The translations under genes were made by a program, and so were the position numbers. From positions 1-64,000 of the forward strand of contig NZ_JAVJQE010000007.1 of the NCBI RefSeq assembly GCF_040218065.1: a stretch of 64,000 bases of DNA. The letters are read 5' to 3'. Under the pieces are notes generated by a model that made no database searches, was not told the DNA's origin, and was given only the letters and a program-made list of their open reading frames with translations. This document shows positions 17,485 to 26,340 of the stretch, piece after piece. The stretch comes from Marivibrio sp040218065. Lineage in GTDB: Bacteria > Pseudomonadota > Alphaproteobacteria > UBA8366 > Aestuariispiraceae. The stretch's first letter is position 1, and each line of letters begins with the position of its first letter.

Positions 17485-18945
17485 ATGACGGGCTCGGACA
17501 TCGCGGCGGCGATCGATCGACTGGGCGACGCGACGGTGGTCTGCGTCGGCGACCTGATGCTCGACCGCTTCGTCGAAGGGTCGGTGCGACGCATCTCGCC
17601 CGAAGCCCCTATCCCGGTGTTGAGCGTCGCGCGGCGGCGTACGGATCTGGGCGGAGCGGGCAATGTCGCGCGCAACCTCGCGGCGCTGGGCGCGAAGACG
17701 CGGCTGTTCGCCGCCGTCGGCGCCGACGACGCCGCGCAGGAGGTGCGCCGCGCGCTCGACTCGCTGTCGGGGCTGACGGCGCAGCTGAGCGTCGCAAGCG
17801 ATCGGCCCACCACGGTCAAGACCCGCTTCATGGCCGGCGGTCAGCAATTGTTGCGCACGGATGAGGAAGAGATCGGCCCGCTGGACGCCGAGGCCCGCAC
17901 AGCCCTGATCGAGGCGGCGACGGCGGCGCTGCAGGGGGCGGGCGCGCTGGCGCTTTCCGATTACGGCAAGGGCGTCCTGTGCGACGAGACCATCGCCGCT
18001 CTGATCGAGGCGGCGCGCGCCGCCGGGGCGCCGGTGATTTGCGATCCCAAGGGCCGCGACTATTCGCGGTATCGCGGGGCGCAGTGGCTGACGCCCAACC
18101 GATCCGAATTGGCGCTGGCAAGCGGCGCGCCCACCCACGACGCCGATGCGGTTGAAGCCGCCTGTCGCCGCATCGTCGAGACCGCCGGCGTCGAGGGCGT
18201 GCTCGCCACCCGATCCGAACAGGGTATGACGCTCTTCGGCCCGGACGGGACGTTGCATCTCCCGACTCGCGCGCGCGAGGTGTTCGACGTAGCGGGCGCG
18301 GGCGACACGGTGGTGGCCGCCTTCGCCGCCGGCCTCGCGGCGGGCGTTCCCGCCGCGGAGGCCGCTCAGCTCGCCAACCAGGCGGCGGGCGTCGTCGTCG
18401 GCAAGGTCGGCACTGCAACGGCCTATCCAGCCGAGCTTCTATCCGCAGCCCATGAGGACGCGTGGCTCGGCGGCGAAGCCAAGGTCGTCCCGGCCGCGGC
18501 CGCGGCGGACCGGGTCGCCGGCTGGCGGCGGCGCGGCAAACGCGTCGGCTTCACCAACGGGTGCTTCGACCTGCTGCACCCGGGGCATCTGTCGCTGATC
18601 CGTCAGGCCCGGGCGGCCTGCGACCGGCTGGTGGTCGGCCTTAACAGCGACGAGTCCGTACGCCGTCTCAAGGGTCCGGATCGACCGGTGCAGTCGGAGG
18701 CGGCGCGCGCCGCCGTGCTGGCTTCCCTCGCCGCCGTCGATCTGGTGGTGGTGTTCGGCGAGGACACGCCGCTGGCGCTGATCGAAACCCTGAAACCAGA
18801 CGTGCTGGTCAAGGGCGCGGACTACGCCCGCGATCAGGTGGTCGGCGCCGCCCAGGTCGAGAGCTGGGGCGGCCGCGTGGTGCTGGCCGAACTGCTCGAC
18901 GGGCACTCGACGACCGGGACCCTGAAGCGCCTGGGCGGCGGCTGA
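17485..18945 (+). CDS. hldE: Bifunctional heptose-7-phosphate kinase / heptose-1-phosphate adenylyltransferase HldE
   Basis: 486 aa, a fusion of two activities of ADP-heptose synthesis for the LPS inner core. Residues about 1-320 are a PfkB/ribokinase-type kinase (DLMLDRF, GGAGNVARN, anion-hole motif AGAGDTV). Residues about 350-486 are a nucleotidyltransferase with TNGCFDLLHPGHL and a final STTGTLKR segment. Length and order match E. coli HldE. It converges with mmcB with a 4-bp gap. Confidence 0.95.
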   Translation: MTGSDIAAAIDRLGDATVVCVGDLMLDRFVEGSVRRISPEAPIPVLSVARRRTDLGGAGNVARNLAALGAKTRLFAAVGADDAAQEVRRALDSLSGLTAQLSVASDRPTTVKTRFMAGGQQLLRTDEEEIGPLDAEARTALIEAATAALQGAGALALSDYGKGVLCDETIAALIEAARAAGAPVICDPKGRDYSRYRGAQWLTPNRSELALASGAPTHDADAVEAACRRIVETAGVEGVLATRSEQGMTLFGPDGTLHLPTRAREVFDVAGAGDTVVAAFAAGLAAGVPAAEAAQLANQAAGVVVGKVGTATAYPAELLSAAHEDAWLGGEAKVVPAAAAADRVAGWRRRGKRVGFTNGCFDLLHPGHLSLIRQARAACDRLVVGLNSDESVRRLKGPDRPVQSEAARAAVLASLAAVDLVVVFGEDTPLALIETLKPDVLVKGADYARDQVVGAAQVESWGGRVVLAELLDGHSTTGTLKRLGGG

Positions 18946-18949
18946 CCTC

Positions 18950-19435
18950 TCACCCGCCGGGATCCGCCATCCGCATCAGTCGCTCCGCCGCCTGGCGCGC
19001 GTAGCGCAGCGTCAGCGCCTTGCGTCGGCTGGCGTTCATCGATCCCTCCGCCGCGGGCCGTTCGATCGAGGCGCCGTAGGCGTCGGCGACGATCAGGCCG
19101 ACCGCGTCCGGCAGGATCTCCACCGGGAAGTCGACCGGCACGGCGAAATAGAAGCGGTCGCAAAAGGGCAGATACTCGATCCATTTCGAGTCCGCGCGAT
19201 AATCCTCGATGGAGGATTTGACCTCCACGATCGTCACCCCGCCAGCCTTGTCCAACGCCATCACGTCGGCGCGCCGACCGGTCTTCAGGGTCACCTCCAG
19301 CAGACAAGCCGAGCCCATCTCGCGCAACAGGCGCACGGCGCCGCGCGTCACCGCGCCGGTCGCCGCCGGGCGGCCTTCGAACAGCGGCCCGTCGGATGAA
19401 CGCTCCGCCGGATCTTCATCGCCAAACGCCGTCAT
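18950..19435 (-). CDS. mmcB: MmcB family DNA repair protein
   Basis: 161 aa. A PD-(D/E)xK nuclease-like core is visible, with D in RRADVMAL and E-x-K in IVEVKSS, followed by the DYRADSKW motif typical of MmcB. In Caulobacter MmcB is an SOS-induced protein needed for tolerance of mitomycin C damage. The ATG at 19435 was preferred over an upstream TTG at 19453 because coding similarity begins after it. No clear LexA box was recognised upstream. Confidence 0.85.
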   Translation of the reverse strand: MTAFGDEDPAERSSDGPLFEGRPAATGAVTRGAVRLLREMGSACLLEVTLKTGRRADVMALDKAGGVTIVEVKSSIEDYRADSKWIEYLPFCDRFYFAVPVDFPVEILPDAVGLIVADAYGASIERPAAEGSMNASRRKALTLRYARQAAERLMRMADPGG

Positions 19436-19561
19436 CGAGTCCGTTTTTCCCAAAAGGCGTCGGCGCCAGGCCTCTCTTCCCTGGCGCGCGGCGCGGGCTT
19501 CGTCTTACACTCCGAATCGAGGGGCTCGCCTCGTAGAGCGAACATAGGGGGAAAAATCTTC

Positions 19562-20368
19562 ATGAAAAAGGTCCTGATCGGAGTCGGCGCGCTGATCGTC
19601 GTCGCCGCAGTCGCCGTCTTCGTCCTGGTCTCCAATCTCGACAGCGTCATCAAGGAGGCGATCGAACGGGTCGGCCCCCGGGTCACCCAGACCGACGTCA
19701 CCGTCGATGAGGTTCAGTTGGAGATCGCCGACGGCGCCGCCGCCATCCGCGGTCTTCATGTCGGCAACCCGCAAGGCTATCAGACGAAGCGCGCCATGGA
19801 TCTCGGGCTGGTCAGCGTGCGCCTCGACACCGCCACGGCGACCAGCGACGTCATCGTGATCCACGAGATCGTCATCGACGCGCCGCAGATGACCTACGAG
19901 GTCGGCGATCCGCGCAGCAACTTCCAGCAGATTCAGAAAAACGTGGAGGACTTCATCGCCTCGACCGGAGCCGGCGGCGGCGACCAGACGGCGGCCGACG
20001 ACGGCGCCGGCGGTCAGAAACAACTGATCATCGAGAATCTGTACGTCCGAAACGCCCAGGTAGGCGTCAGCGCGCCCTTCCTGCAGGGCGAGGAGGTCTC
20101 CACCGGCATCCCGGAGATCCATCTGACCGACATCGGCAAGCAAGACGGCGGCGCGAGCCCGGCCGAGGTCGCGGCGGTCACTCTGGACGCCATCACCGAA
20201 CGGGTGATCGGGGCTGTCGGAAAGCTCGATCTGCGCGGCATGGTCGAAGACGCGGCCGGCCAGATTCAGAAGGGCGCGGAAGATGCGGTGAAGCAAGGCG
20301 GCGAGGACGCCCAGAAAGCGATCGAGGAGGGCGTCGGCGGCGCGCTGAAGAGCCTCACCGGCGATTGA
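19562..20368 (+). CDS. AsmA-like/DUF748-type envelope protein
   Basis: 268 aa. A single N-terminal membrane segment (about 4-25, LIGVGALIVVAAVAVFVLV) anchors a beta-rich periplasmic domain whose pattern (LEIADGAAAIRGLHVGNPQGY) resembles the start of AsmA/YhdP-like proteins. The protein is much shorter than AsmA (over 600 aa). A hydrophilic Gly/Asp-rich linker lies at about 140-155. The C-terminal 45 residues form an amphipathic, charged helix. A role in envelope maintenance is only inferred from the family. Confidence 0.7.
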   Translation: MKKVLIGVGALIVVAAVAVFVLVSNLDSVIKEAIERVGPRVTQTDVTVDEVQLEIADGAAAIRGLHVGNPQGYQTKRAMDLGLVSVRLDTATATSDVIVIHEIVIDAPQMTYEVGDPRSNFQQIQKNVEDFIASTGAGGGDQTAADDGAGGQKQLIIENLYVRNAQVGVSAPFLQGEEVSTGIPEIHLTDIGKQDGGASPAEVAAVTLDAITERVIGAVGKLDLRGMVEDAAGQIQKGAEDAVKQGGEDAQKAIEEGVGGALKSLTGD

Positions 20369-20413
20369 CGCCGGCGCGACGAGGTCGGAGGCGGGGATGG
20401 GGGCGGCCCGGGT

Positions 20414-20911
20414 TCACAACGGGTCCGGGCGCTTCCAGGCGACGGCGCCGCGGCACTCGTAGAGCGGACGGTCGCCCGCCCGCGCCCCGATCCGGTCGGC
20501 CTCGACGATCGCGGCCCCTTCGATCGCCTGGGCGTCCAGATTGTGCGCCAACACCCAGGTCAAGGTTGCGTCGTGGCCGTTGAGCGCGTCCAGCGCCGAT
20601 GCGCCGCGGTCGTGCAGATAAAGCAGCACGTCGTCCGAAAGGCGCGGATTGTCCCGGCACAGCCGGTCCGCGCTGTTCCGGCCCGGCAAGTCGATTTCCG
20701 CGACCACCGTGCGATAGGCCGCGCCCTCATTGGCGTCGGCCGGCGCCAGCATCGGGCGCGTGACGAGCGTCAGCGGCTGGTCGTCGCGCGCGCCGGCGGC
20801 CTGTCCTGCGGAGATGCCGGGCACCGCGTCGCTCATCGCGACGACGAACGCGGCGGGAATGGCGACGGAGGCGCCGATCAACGAGGCGGCGATTAAATAC
20901 TCTGCCCGCAT
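20414..20911 (-). CDS. Exported protein of unknown function
   Basis: 165 aa. Residues 1-30 look like a signal peptide or membrane anchor (LIAASLIGASVAIPAAFVVA). The mature part has two cysteines, CRDNPRL near 83 and YECRGAV near 152, that could form a disulfide, and no recognised domain. GGAGAGACGCCCC gives a good ribosome-binding site for the ATG at 20911. Third-position G/C bias supports a real gene. It converges with the AsmA-like gene. Confidence 0.65.
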   Translation of the reverse strand: MRAEYLIAASLIGASVAIPAAFVVAMSDAVPGISAGQAAGARDDQPLTLVTRPMLAPADANEGAAYRTVVAEIDLPGRNSADRLCRDNPRLSDDVLLYLHDRGASALDALNGHDATLTWVLAHNLDAQAIEGAAIVEADRIGARAGDRPLYECRGAVAWKRPDPL

Positions 20912-21244
20912 GGGGCGTCTCTCCTTCCTTCGGCGGCGCCGCTTCCATGACCGTCTCGCGCGCCGGAACGGACGAACGAGAGGGTTTTAGGCCGGTCGCT
21001 TTGCGTCCCGCCGTTTCCGGCGGTTTGCCTTTATCGGGTCGGGGAGATCCCGACGCCCTATGCGACAAAGGAAATCACGGACGGCGGACTTTGCGCAGTG
21101 ACTTGAATCACAGCGCACGCTTACCCTTACCCTTCTATCCGGCCCGGCTTGGCGCGCTTGACAGCGCGCCCCCGGCGGTATTCCTGGGCGCCGCGAGGCC
21201 GGGCGCGATGGGCGGGGGCGCCGGATCGGTAGGAGAAGGACGAG
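20912..21244. other. Intergenic region between divergent genes, with -35-like box and hairpin
   Basis: This 333-bp gap separates the exported unknown (minus) from the FecR gene (plus). TTGACA at 21158-21163 is a perfect -35 box, but the -10 downstream (TATTCC at 21179) is weak and the spacing is 15. A small hairpin (CCGCC/GGCGG) followed by TTTGCCTTT lies near 21030. GGTAGGAGAAGGA just before 21245 is the FecR ribosome-binding site. No gene is visible. Confidence 0.45.
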
Positions 21245-21934
21245 ATGCAAGCGAGACAAAGCGCGGTCGCGCGGCGGTGCGGCGGGCTGTCGGTCGTCGC
21301 GGTTTTGATTGGGCTGGCCGCCGGGCTCGGGCCGGCGGGCGCCCTCGCCCCGGCGAAGGGCGCCGAGGCGAACGCCGAGGCGGCGGGCGGCGTCGAGGCC
21401 GTCTATCGCCAGCTCGTCGCCCGCACGCTGACCGAGCGCCGCGACCTCAGCGTCGAGGATCCGGTCTATGAAGGCGAGGAGCTGCGCACCGGTCGAGACG
21501 GGCGTGCGCGGATCGCGATGGCCGACGGCGCGCTGCTGACATTGGGCGACGAGGCGGTCCTGCGCATCGACCGGCTGGTCTTCAACCCGGACGGCGGGAA
21601 CGGCGCGGGCGCCTTCACCGTGCTGCACGGCGCCTTCCGGATGACCAGCGGCGCGCTGGGCGCGAACGGCGCGGTGCAGGTGGACACCCCGATCGCCACC
21701 ATCGGAATCCGCGGCACCGACTTTTGGGGCTATCAGGACGGCGGCGCCTTGTCGGTGGTGCTGCTGGACGACGGCAGGGTCGAGATCGAGACGCCGGGCG
21801 GTCGGATCGTGCTCGACGAGCCGCGCGACGGGATCGTCATCACAGACCCGGCCGCGCCGCTGCCGGCGGAGCCGCTCGTCTGGGACGAAGACCGGATCGC
21901 CCGCGCGGTCGAGACCATCGCGTTCCCGGAGTAA
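21245..21934 (+). CDS. Exported FecR domain-containing protein
   Basis: 229 aa. A twin-arginine-like or Sec signal region (RR followed by a hydrophobic stretch, about 10-38) precedes a FecR domain: the VYEGEELRTG, DGALLTLGDEA and TPIATIGIRGTDFW motifs are classical. This FecR type is usually a free periplasmic beta-domain protein, not the sigma regulator, and its role is poorly known. The next gene, a PAS protein, starts 10 bp downstream on the same strand, so the two are probably co-transcribed. No TonB receptor or ECF sigma gene is nearby. Confidence 0.85.
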   Translation: MQARQSAVARRCGGLSVVAVLIGLAAGLGPAGALAPAKGAEANAEAAGGVEAVYRQLVARTLTERRDLSVEDPVYEGEELRTGRDGRARIAMADGALLTLGDEAVLRIDRLVFNPDGGNGAGAFTVLHGAFRMTSGALGANGAVQVDTPIATIGIRGTDFWGYQDGGALSVVLLDDGRVEIETPGGRIVLDEPRDGIVITDPAAPLPAEPLVWDEDRIARAVETIAFPE

Positions 21935-21944
21935 GACCCGCGAT

Positions 21945-22419
21945 ATGGCATTCCTCGAGACGCCCGAGGCGGCGGCGATCGCGCTCGCCGACGCGCCCAA
22001 GCATCGCCGGCTGTACGCCTATTGGCGCGAGCGCGCCGACGGACGGCGCGCGCCGGCGCGGGTCGACGTCGATCCGCTCGATCTGCCCGACCTGTTGTCG
22101 AACCTTTGGCTGATGGATGTGCTGACCGACCCGCTGGACTTCCGCAATCGGCTGGCCGGGACGGCGATCCGCACCATCGTGGGGCGGGACGTCACGGGCC
22201 TGATGTTCGACGACGTGTTCGACGGCCCCCCCCGCCGCGGCTGTGCGGCGCGACTACGAGCAGGTGGTCGAAAGCTGGACGCCGCACTTCATCCGCCGCA
22301 CGGTCGATTGGGCGGGGCGCGGCCACATCGGCTATCGACGATTGGTGTTGCCGCTCTCGTCCGACGGCGCGCGGGTCGACATGCTCCTCGGCCTGACGGA
22401 GGAGGCGAGGAGCGACTGA
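21945..22419 (+). pseudogene. PAS_5-like PAS domain protein, frameshifted at a C8 tract
   Basis: Residues 1-95 (YWRERADGRRAPARVDVDPL..., then FRNRLAGTAIRTIVGRDVTG) match the alphaproteobacterial PAS_5 type. At 22226-22233 a run of eight C shifts the frame: the reading becomes Arg/Pro-rich and runs on to 22646 antisense to the next gene. Removing one C restores a frame continuing as RRDYEQVVESWTPHFIRR to a stop at 22417-22419, giving about 158 aa, the usual size. So this is an authentic frameshift, a phase-variable tract, or a sequencing error. The gene follows the FecR gene by 10 bp. Confidence 0.8.
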
Positions 22420-22441
22420 CCGGCCGGGCGAACGCCGGCGC

Positions 22442-23065
22442 TCAGGCGGCGGCGTCGTCGCCCTCGCCCGCGCCGGTCGACAAGGCGATCAGCGACGCGC
22501 CGAAGGCGATCAGATCGACGCCGAGCAGCAGGCCGAGGGTCCACACGGCGCTCGCCGGGAAGGCCAGGATGATCAGCACGGCCAAGGCCAGCGAGGTGAC
22601 GCCGCTGAACAGGGTCCACCCCCAGCCTTTGAGCGGCTTCAGCTGAAAGGCGTGCCACGTCTTGAGGCCGCCGCCGACCAGGAAGAGGGCGGCGACCACC
22701 GTGGTCAGCGTTAAGGCGCCGGGCAGCGGGAAGAGAAGCAGCAGGACGCCGGCGATAAGCCCGACCAGGCCGAACAGCAGGGTGGCCGCGATCCGGCTCT
22801 TGCCGCGCAACTTGAAGGCGCGGGCCATCTCCATCACACCGGTGACGGCGAAGACGCCGCCGACGAAGAAGGTTGCGCCCAAGGTCGCCAGATGCGGCAA
22901 GAAGATCGCCAGCCCGCCGACCAGCAGGAACAGGGCGCCCCCGCCCCAAAACCAGACCTTATGCTCCCGGATGGTTTGCGGGTCGAGGCCGGCGGCGTTC
23001 GCGATCGAACCCGCCGGGCCGGCCTCCTCGTAGCGCTCGGAATAGCTTTCGTTGGAGTTCGCCAT
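22442..23065 (-). CDS. HdeD family membrane protein
   Basis: 207 aa. After a hydrophilic N-terminus of about 38 residues come six membrane helices in the repeated pattern of HdeD/DUF308 (for example FVGGVFAVTGVMEMARAF and TVVAALFLVGGGLKTWHAF). In E. coli HdeD contributes to acid resistance at high cell density; bacterial homologues are often uncharacterised. The ATG at 23065 follows GAGGGAGAAGCG and is preferred to the upstream ATG. It lies downstream of a tRNA gene on the same strand. Confidence 0.85.
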   Translation of the reverse strand: MANSNESYSERYEEAGPAGSIANAAGLDPQTIREHKVWFWGGGALFLLVGGLAIFLPHLATLGATFFVGGVFAVTGVMEMARAFKLRGKSRIAATLLFGLVGLIAGVLLLLFPLPGALTLTTVVAALFLVGGGLKTWHAFQLKPLKGWGWTLFSGVTSLALAVLIILAFPASAVWTLGLLLGVDLIAFGASLIALSTGAGEGDDAAA

Positions 23066-23268
23066 CGGCGCTTCTCCCTCTGTTTGCCGCGCGCCGGAGG
23101 ATCGTCGACGTCCCGTGGACGCAGCAGGCCGCATCCCGGCGCGCGTCGATGCGTGCTTGCCTATTCGTCTGACAGGGACGTGGGGGTTCGATACGCATTC
23201 GTAAACCGCCGCGGCGCGGCATGTCGGCTGCAGAACGACCCGCTCTGGGATGCGAAGGGAGGGAGAAA

Positions 23269-23345
23269 TGGCGCGCCCGGCAGGATTCGAACCTGCGACC
23301 TTCGCCTTCGGAGGGCGACACTCTATCCAGCTGAGCTACGGGCGC
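23269..23345 (-). tRNA. tRNA-Arg (anticodon CCG), CCA encoded
   Basis: On the minus strand the molecule begins GCGCCCGTAGCTCAGCTGGA and has the TTCGAATCC T-loop. The 7-bp acceptor stem GCGCCCG/CGGGCGC is perfect. The anticodon stem TCGCC/GGCGA encloses the loop CTCCGAA, giving CCG at positions 34-36, which reads the CGG codon. The discriminator is G and the terminal CCA is encoded at 23271-23269. Total length is 77 nt, with no intron. Confidence 0.97.
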
Positions 23346-23361
23346 TTGAAAAGCCGCCCCC

Positions 23362-23390
23362 CGTATACCCAACGCGCCCCGTGTTGGCCA
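23362..23390 (-). promoter_or_regulatory. Probable promoter of the tRNA-Arg gene
   Basis: On the minus strand TGGCCA (23390-23385) and TATACG (23367-23362) are separated by 17 bases, with the -10 box 16 bases upstream of the tRNA 5' end. Position and spacing are right for a stable-RNA promoter, and the hexamers match moderately. Confidence 0.45.
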
Positions 23391-23404
23391 GAGCGAATTC
23401 GGGA

Positions 23405-24163
23405 TCAGTTCGCCGACCGGTAGCGCCGGAACAGCGCGAGCAGCGCCGGCGCGTCGAGCCGGTCCGCCGTCCAGAGCGCCCGCGTCTCGGGCGCATGCTC
23501 TGCCTGCCAAAGGCGAAAGTCGAAGCACCAGCGCGTCTCCAACGATTTGCGGAAGGCGACCGACTCGCGCTGAGCCGGCGTGTCGAGGCCGAGCGACCGG
23601 CGCGCCCGCGCGGTGATCAGCATCGCCTCGCACTCCATGTCCAAGACCCGCGCGTCGGGGCCGAGACGCCCCTCGAGATGCTGCACCCCGTGACCGGCCA
23701 GTTCGTGCGCCAGCACGGCCGCCAGCGCGTCCCGCCCGCGCTGCGCGCCGTAGCGCCCGACCACGGCGACGAAGCGCCGCCCGCCGGCGGCGTCCGGCGC
23801 CGTCGGCAGAAAGGCCGCCAGCGTGACGCGCGAGAGCGCGGGATAGGGGAAGCCCGGGTCGTAGATCACCACGACCCGCCCGGCGGCGCGCAGCCGGTCG
23901 ATCGCCGCCTTGGCCGCCGGATCCGCCGCCTCCAGACGGGCGAGCGCCGTCTGCGCAGCCGCGAGGCCTGCGGCGGGATCCGGCCCTTTCGGCTCGACCC
24001 CGGCCTCCGACGGCGCGAGCGCGTAGAACAGGACGCCCCGCGCTTCGGCCTGCGCCGCCACCGGCCGCTCCCCGAGCCGCTCGCCGTCGAAGGGCGTGAA
24101 GGCCTCTGCGGGCGCGCAGAATAGCGCCGCGCTCAGGAAGGCGTTGAGCAGAAACCGCCGCAT
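23405..24163 (-). CDS. Secreted putative zinc metallopeptidase (HExxH)
   Basis: 252 aa. Residues 1-22 form a signal peptide (RRFLLNAFLSAALFCAPAEA, cleavage after AEA). The mature protein contains HELAGH (H153, E154, H158) followed 19-21 residues later by MECEA, whose Glu177 or Glu179 could be the third zinc ligand of a gluzincin-like site. No recognised family beyond a possible resemblance to putative DUF-type metallopeptidases. Substrate unknown. The ATG at 24163 begins exactly at the signal peptide and is preferred over an upstream start. Confidence 0.65.
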   Translation of the reverse strand: MRRFLLNAFLSAALFCAPAEAFTPFDGERLGERPVAAQAEARGVLFYALAPSEAGVEPKGPDPAAGLAAAQTALARLEAADPAAKAAIDRLRAAGRVVVIYDPGFPYPALSRVTLAAFLPTAPDAAGGRRFVAVVGRYGAQRGRDALAAVLAHELAGHGVQHLEGRLGPDARVLDMECEAMLITARARRSLGLDTPAQRESVAFRKSLETRWCFDFRLWQAEHAPETRALWTADRLDAPALLALFRRYRSAN

Positions 24164-24206
24164 ACGCCGAGGATAACGGCGCGACGCCGACGCCAAAAAG
24201 AAAAAA

Positions 24207-24231
24207 CGCCCCGACCGCGCGGGTCGGGGCG
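24207..24231 (-). terminator. Strong intrinsic terminator on the minus strand
   Basis: The 10-bp perfect stem CGCCCCGACC/GGTCGGGGCG with a 5-base loop is followed, in minus-strand sense, by TTTTTTCTTTTT. It lies 40 bp after the stop codon of the 31-aa ORF and would close that transcript before the metallopeptidase gene. Confidence 0.9.
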
Positions 24232-24271
24232 TGAAGTCTTCTCTTTCAGGGAACAGAGAGGCGTTCGCCCG

Positions 24272-24367
24272 TCAGACGGCCAATCCGATCGCGAAGAGGG
24301 CGACGGCGGCTAAGGCGCCGAGAGCGCCGGCGGGCAGATGATCCACGCTTTGGGACAAGGTGCGCAT
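24272..24367 (-). CDS. 31-aa single-pass membrane microprotein
   Basis: The ORF starts with ATG, has AGGAGGGGGAG about 9 bases upstream, and ends in TGA. It encodes a short polar start (MRTLSQSVDHLP) followed by an Ala/Leu/Val-rich stretch of about 19 residues (AGALGALAAVALFAIGLAV) that can span a membrane once. A strong terminator follows 40 bp later and a 7-bp inverted repeat lies about 92 bp upstream of the start, so it looks like an independent transcription unit. No known family was recognised. Its size makes it easy for gene finders to miss. Confidence 0.6.
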   Translation of the reverse strand: MRTLSQSVDHLPAGALGALAAVALFAIGLAV

Positions 24368-24734
24368 CGGTGTGAACTCCCCCTCCTGGTCGGCGCGTCA
24401 GCCTTGAAAGCGGTCCCGTGCGGTCCGCGTCGCGCGGCGGGACCCTGAGCGCCGGGTCGCATGATGGAGAAATCATGCCGCACGCCGTCGGGCTTCGCTG
24501 TGCCGACCGTCACATCGGGCCGATTTTTTCGGGGCGCGCCCGGACGGGCAGGCCGCGAACGAGAAGACGCCCGCCGGATCTCTCCGACGGGCGTCTCGCC
24601 GAGTGGGGCGTTCCCTCTTGTCAGTCCGCGTGTTCAGGCTGTGCAGGCGGTCGGGTCTAACCCCCCGGCCGAGTCCGACCGTCCTGCACATCCTGCGACC
24701 GTCCTTCGAGGCGGCCCTCCCTGGAAGGCGACCC
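24368..24734. other. Intergenic region between aceA and the microprotein gene
   Basis: This 367-bp stretch holds the ribosome-binding site of the microprotein, an inverted repeat at 24459-24478 and a long hairpin (AGACGCCCG/CGGGCGTCT, about 24563-24594) downstream of the aceA stop. The hairpin has no T-run on either side, so it is a weak terminator candidate or an RNA-processing structure for the aceA transcript. No further coding sequence is convincing. Confidence 0.5.
24459..24478. promoter_or_regulatory. Inverted repeat GCATGAT-N6-ATCATGC, possible operator
   Basis: Two perfect 7-base arms are separated by six bases. It lies upstream of the 31-aa ORF and downstream of aceA, in a non-coding stretch. 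The symmetry and AT-rich arms in a GC-rich background suggest a protein-binding site. The regulator is unknown. Confidence 0.4.
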
Positions 24735-26054
<1,320 letters not shown>

Positions 26055-26137
26055 CGTCTCAGGTCCTTCTGTCAGCGTCGGGCCGCCCGTCGGGTCGGCC
26101 AAGATGTTTCGGGCGCCGCGACGCGCCTTGTTAACCC

Positions 26138-26158
26138 TTTACAAACCGCCTTTACAAC
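26138..26158. promoter_or_regulatory. Two TTTACAA boxes on the aceA side (putative ScfR/RamB-type sites)
   Basis: TTTACAAA at 26138-26145 and TTTACAAC at 26151-26158 are arranged as direct repeats 13 bp apart, about 85-105 bp upstream of the aceA start. They share the core of the elements near the regulator gene at 26297-26320. In RamB of actinobacteria the known site is an A/GTTTGCAAA-type motif; similarity is suggestive only. Confidence 0.5.
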
Positions 26159-26296
26159 GTCTCGATCCGGGTCGCCGCGCCGGGCACGGGTCGGTCGGTC
26201 GCCCGCCGTTCCCCTTCGATCCTGTGATACCGCGGGGGCGCCGCGCTGCACAACGCTTTCCGACGTGACAAGAATAGACAAGCGGCTGGTAAATTG

Positions 26297-26320
26297 TTTA
26301 CAATTTGTAAAGTTTGTAAA
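26297..26320. promoter_or_regulatory. TTTACAA-T-TTGTAAA palindrome plus third TTTGTAAA box
   Basis: A 15-bp perfect inverted repeat (26297-26311) is followed one base later by another TTTGTAAA (26313-26320). It ends 20 bp before the ATG of the regulator gene, where binding would block its expression. The AT-rich composition stands out from the surrounding sequence. Most simply this is the autoregulatory site of the adjacent XRE protein. Confidence 0.6.
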
Positions 26321-26340
26321 TCACGAGAGGCGGCGCAGTC

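Noticed and set aside
16108..18258. A 716-codon minus-strand open frame opposite the MetE-like, phosphatase and hldE genes
   Set aside because: Overlaps three confident genes on the opposite strand and has no domain of its own.
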